From Ruminococcaceae bacterium UBA2806 (GTDB lineage Bacteria > Bacillota > Clostridia > Oscillospirales > Acutalibacteraceae): DNA of 8,311 nucleotides. Under the pieces are notes generated by a model. It worked only from the letters and a program-made list of their open reading frames with translations, was not told where the DNA came from and did not search any database. A program made the position numbers and the translations under genes. The stretch spans positions 276 to 8,586 of the forward strand of contig DEHG01000126.1 in NCBI GenBank assembly GCA_002351795.1, read 5' to 3'. Positions 6,584-8,311 of the stretch are shown here, one piece after another. How positions within the stretch are numbered: the stretch's first letter is position 1; every line of letters begins with the position of its first letter.

Positions 6584-7582
6584 TTATTTTTTCAGATATT
6601 GAAGGATAAACTCCATTGCGGATTCAAAATCTTCTCCTCCGAAGCCATGATATGCACCGTTGATAATGTGAAACTCGCAGTTCTCAAGCACCTCATCCGC
6701 CTTCTCAGCATAGGACACATCCACAATATCATCCTTATCCCCATGGATAATAATAACTCTCCCTGTATAATCTGAAATCAGCTTATAAGCATCAAGATCC
6801 CAGACATCCTCGGCATACTTCTTTCCTACCGTTATCCATCCGTTTATATCATTTTCCTCCGGCACATCCTCAAGCTTGTCAAAAGCATTATGCACCTCAT
6901 CGGGAATATTGAATGCCGGATACAAAAGTATCTCTCCCGCTATCTCATCACTGTGTTCACACCCTGCAAGCGCAGTTACAAGACCGCCCTGACTTTCGCC
7001 AAGCAGATATATCTGTTCCTTATCAACGAAGCTCCAGTTTTTTACAGCGGCAAGAACGGATTCAAGAGCATCCTTCTCCGTAATCACAGACATTCCAAAT
7101 GTATCGGTACTGCTTTTGTTCGGCAAATGAGAGTTGCTGCCTCCGGGAAAATCAAATGCATATGTAGAATAGCCTTCCTTTACAAGTCTTTCAGCATATG
7201 GATAAAGACTTGAATGATTTGCGCTGAGTCCGTGAGATAAAATAACAAGGGGTGACTTTTTGTTCTTGTCAACTATATTTGCAACACCGTATATCCTGCC
7301 GTCGCCGTTATCGCAATATATTTCCTTCTGAATATAACCATCCATTACCTGTTCCACAGCAGACTCCTCCTTACTGCTTTGTTCCGGCTTACTTACCTCT
7401 CCACTGCTGCGTTCCTCTGACTTTTTGCTTTCTTCACCGCTGTTATCCTCTGACGCTAAGGATACGGATGATTCCGCAGGCTTTTCAGCTGAGGAATTAT
7501 CATTTGTTTCTTTCGCATCACCGCAGCCGCACATTAAAGCCGCAAGCAGGACAGCTGCAATTATAATAATTCTTCTTTTCAT
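6584..7582 (-). CDS. Secreted alpha/beta-hydrolase lipoprotein, feruloyl/cinnamoyl-esterase-like
   Basis: The 332-residue protein begins with a lipoprotein signal (KRR, hydrophobic stretch, MCGC; Cys20 the likely anchor). A Ser/Glu/Lys linker follows (about 25-76). The hydrolase fold spans about 82-332. Visible are the oxyanion motif SHGLS (116-120), the nucleophile elbow GESQGG (195-200, Ser197), the acid region HGDKDDIV (280-287, probably Asp284) and the catalytic His in GAYHGF (His312). The full triad is therefore present. Segments FDFPGGSNS and LLYPAFNIPDEV resemble serine esterases of the Est1E / lactobacillus cinnamoyl esterase type, which release ferulate from plant cell wall; this substrate is inferred and other esters or peptides are possible. 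ATG 7582 follows the GNAT stop codon with no gap (TAAATG), and its ribosome site GGAGAAGGT (7590-7598) lies within the GNAT gene, so translation is probably coupled. Confidence 0.85.
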   Translation of the reverse strand: MKRRIIIIAAVLLAALMCGCGDAKETNDNSSAEKPAESSVSLASEDNSGEESKKSEERSSGEVSKPEQSSKEESAVEQVMDGYIQKEIYCDNGDGRIYGVANIVDKNKKSPLVILSHGLSANHSSLYPYAERLVKEGYSTYAFDFPGGSNSHLPNKSSTDTFGMSVITEKDALESVLAAVKNWSFVDKEQIYLLGESQGGLVTALAGCEHSDEIAGEILLYPAFNIPDEVHNAFDKLEDVPEENDINGWITVGKKYAEDVWDLDAYKLISDYTGRVIIIHGDKDDIVDVSYAEKADEVLENCEFHIINGAYHGFGGEDFESAMEFILQYLKK

Positions 7583-8059
7583 TTACAGCACCTTCTCCAT
7601 ACCGATTTTCTGCGGTACAAGTCCCATAGCCTCATAAAATTTTACAGCTCCGGGGTTGCACGACCAAACATTCAATGTAATATTATAAAAGCCCTGCTGT
7701 TCAGCGTAAGATACAACATATTCATAAAGCGTTTTCCCGGCATGACTGCCCCTTGCATTTTCATCAACACAAATATCATCAATATAAAGCGTCCTGATAT
7801 CCGTCAATACAGGATCGTCTTTTATCTGTTTATGTATGCAGAAGGCATGACCAATTGGTATATCATCCTCTTTGACGCATACAAAAACAGGAGTTTTCTC
7901 ATTATTAATTATTTCCTCAAGCTCCTGCTCATTATATTTTGTTGCAGGACCCTTAAAAATATCAGGCCGTCCATTGTGATGTACCATATCCACCTGAACA
8001 AGCAGCTTCATTATCCGAGGTATATCACGAATTTCTGCACGTCTGACTTTTAATTCCAT
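7583..8059 (-). CDS. GNAT family N-acetyltransferase
   Basis: This 158-residue protein is a single GNAT domain that would transfer an acetyl group from acetyl-CoA to an unknown acceptor. The acetyl-CoA loop is visible as VDENARGSHAGKTLYEYV (98-115), with RGSHAG as the R/QxxGxG/A motif. The C-terminal NVWSCNPGAVKFYEAMGLVPQ (130-150) is the usual end of the fold. An N-terminal VHHNGRPDIFK (26-36) marks a subgroup common in Firmicutes. No signal peptide is present, so it acts in the cytoplasm, unlike the secreted hydrolase encoded next in the same transcript. The Shine-Dalgarno AAAGGA (8071-8076) lies 11 bases before ATG 8059. Substrate candidates (a protein N-terminus, amine or antibiotic) cannot be told apart from the sequence. 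Confidence 0.88.
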   Translation of the reverse strand: MELKVRRAEIRDIPRIMKLLVQVDMVHHNGRPDIFKGPATKYNEQELEEIINNEKTPVFVCVKEDDIPIGHAFCIHKQIKDDPVLTDIRTLYIDDICVDENARGSHAGKTLYEYVVSYAEQQGFYNITLNVWSCNPGAVKFYEAMGLVPQKIGMEKVL

Positions 8060-8105
8060 AAACGGTCACATCCTTTATCCGATAATAACATATTTTACCG
8101 TAATT

Positions 8106-8114
8106 ATTATACCA
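8106..8114 (-). promoter_or_regulatory. Extended -10 promoter of the GNAT-hydrolase operon
   Basis: The minus strand reads TGGTATAAT, a TGnTATAAT extended -10 (TATAAT at 8106-8111). No good -35 is present 16-18 bp upstream, which extended -10 promoters tolerate. The predicted start is near 8099, about 40 bases before the ATG. Confidence 0.55.
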
Positions 8115-8155
8115 CAGCACACCTTCCACGGCTACACTTTTTTCGCAATTTCAAA

Positions 8156-8189
8156 TAAAAAGCCGGTATGATAAAGCTTTATCTTCCGG
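8156..8189 (-). terminator. Terminator of a transcription unit entering from the right edge
   Basis: On the minus strand CCGG (8186-8189) pairs with CCGG (8163-8166). Inside, GATAA (8179-8183 arm) pairs with TTATC (8170-8174 arm) around an AGCT loop. It is followed by CTTTTTATTT, a usable U-tract. It implies a minus-strand transcript from beyond 8311. Confidence 0.6.
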
Positions 8190-8311
8190 TATCATCTGCA
8201 CGTTCCGGCGATCACCGTTTTTGTGAACTATGCAGGGTTATGCATGGTTAAACATAACTTTTTATATAAATTATATATCTTAAATTTTCTATGGGGGTTT
8301 ATGTAAACCCT
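8190..8311 (-). other. Right-edge region with no supported gene; small repeats
   Basis: This stretch holds no convincing gene. One minus-strand frame is open from the edge for 27 codons and ends in TAG at about 8228-8230, roughly 40 bases before the terminator stem. It could be the tail of an upstream gene, but its composition is AT-rich and unremarkable. The plus strand shows a tandem 10-bp repeat (TGCAGGGTTA, TGCATGGTTA; 8231-8250) and an inverted repeat GGGTTTA-tg-TAAACCC (8295-8310). Confidence 0.4.

Noticed and set aside
6575..6600. Direct repeat TTTCAGATATT across the hydrolase stop codon
   Set aside because: Only two 11-bp AT-rich copies, one within coding sequence; too little to separate from chance.
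8187..8225. Plus-strand hairpin followed by TTTTT
   Set aside because: The stem is short and bulged, and no plus-strand gene ends here, so a plus-strand terminator has nothing to terminate.

Overview
The window reads as chromosome of an AT-rich, Gram-positive Bacillota, most likely a gut or rumen Clostridia of the Ruminococcus/Oscillospiraceae kind. The signs are purine-rich Shine-Dalgarno sites (one a near-perfect GGAGGTGAT), TTGNNN-N16/17-TATAAT promoters, Ser/Glu-rich lipoproteins, a Cthe_2159-type carbohydrate-binding protein, a DUF5684 protein and a TPR-GGDEF protein of a kind I associate with Lachnospiraceae and Ruminococcaceae. The genus is inferred from gene content only. All seven genes are on the minus strand, so transcription runs from high to low coordinates; the plus-strand reading frames look like shadows.

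In the direction of transcription: (1) the right edge (about 8060-8311) has no supported gene. It holds small repeats, a terminator for a gene beyond the window, and an extended -10 promoter. (2) A two-gene operon follows: a GNAT acetyltransferase (7583-8059) whose stop directly abuts the start of a secreted alpha/beta-hydrolase lipoprotein (6584-7582). (3) A DUF5684 membrane protein (5897-6301) has its own consensus promoter and ends in an unusually branched terminator. (4) A coupled STAS antagonist (5429-5725) and RsbW-like ATPase (4788-5414) look like a partner-switching pair. (5) A 1094-residue diguanylate cyclase (1231-4515) has its own promoter. It combines a degenerate, P-loop-less STAND-type region, TPR-like helices, a GAF-like region and an intact GGDEF domain without an I-site. 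(6) The window ends inside a Ser-rich lipoprotein with a Cthe_2159-type beta-helix (1-1056, C-terminus missing).

The functional themes are signalling (STAS/ATPase pair, c-di-GMP synthesis) and surface carbohydrate contact (pectin-binding-like lipoprotein, feruloyl-esterase-like lipoprotein). The most striking non-coding signal is a 44-bp array of four 11-bp direct repeats, each with ATTCC or TTTCC, placed 9 bp upstream of the -10 box of the carbohydrate-binding lipoprotein. This is the layout expected for an OmpR/PhoB-type activator that stands in for a weak -35. The most striking protein is the GGDEF enzyme, whose layout resembles a MalT/LAL-type STAND regulator with the DNA-binding end replaced by a diguanylate cyclase.
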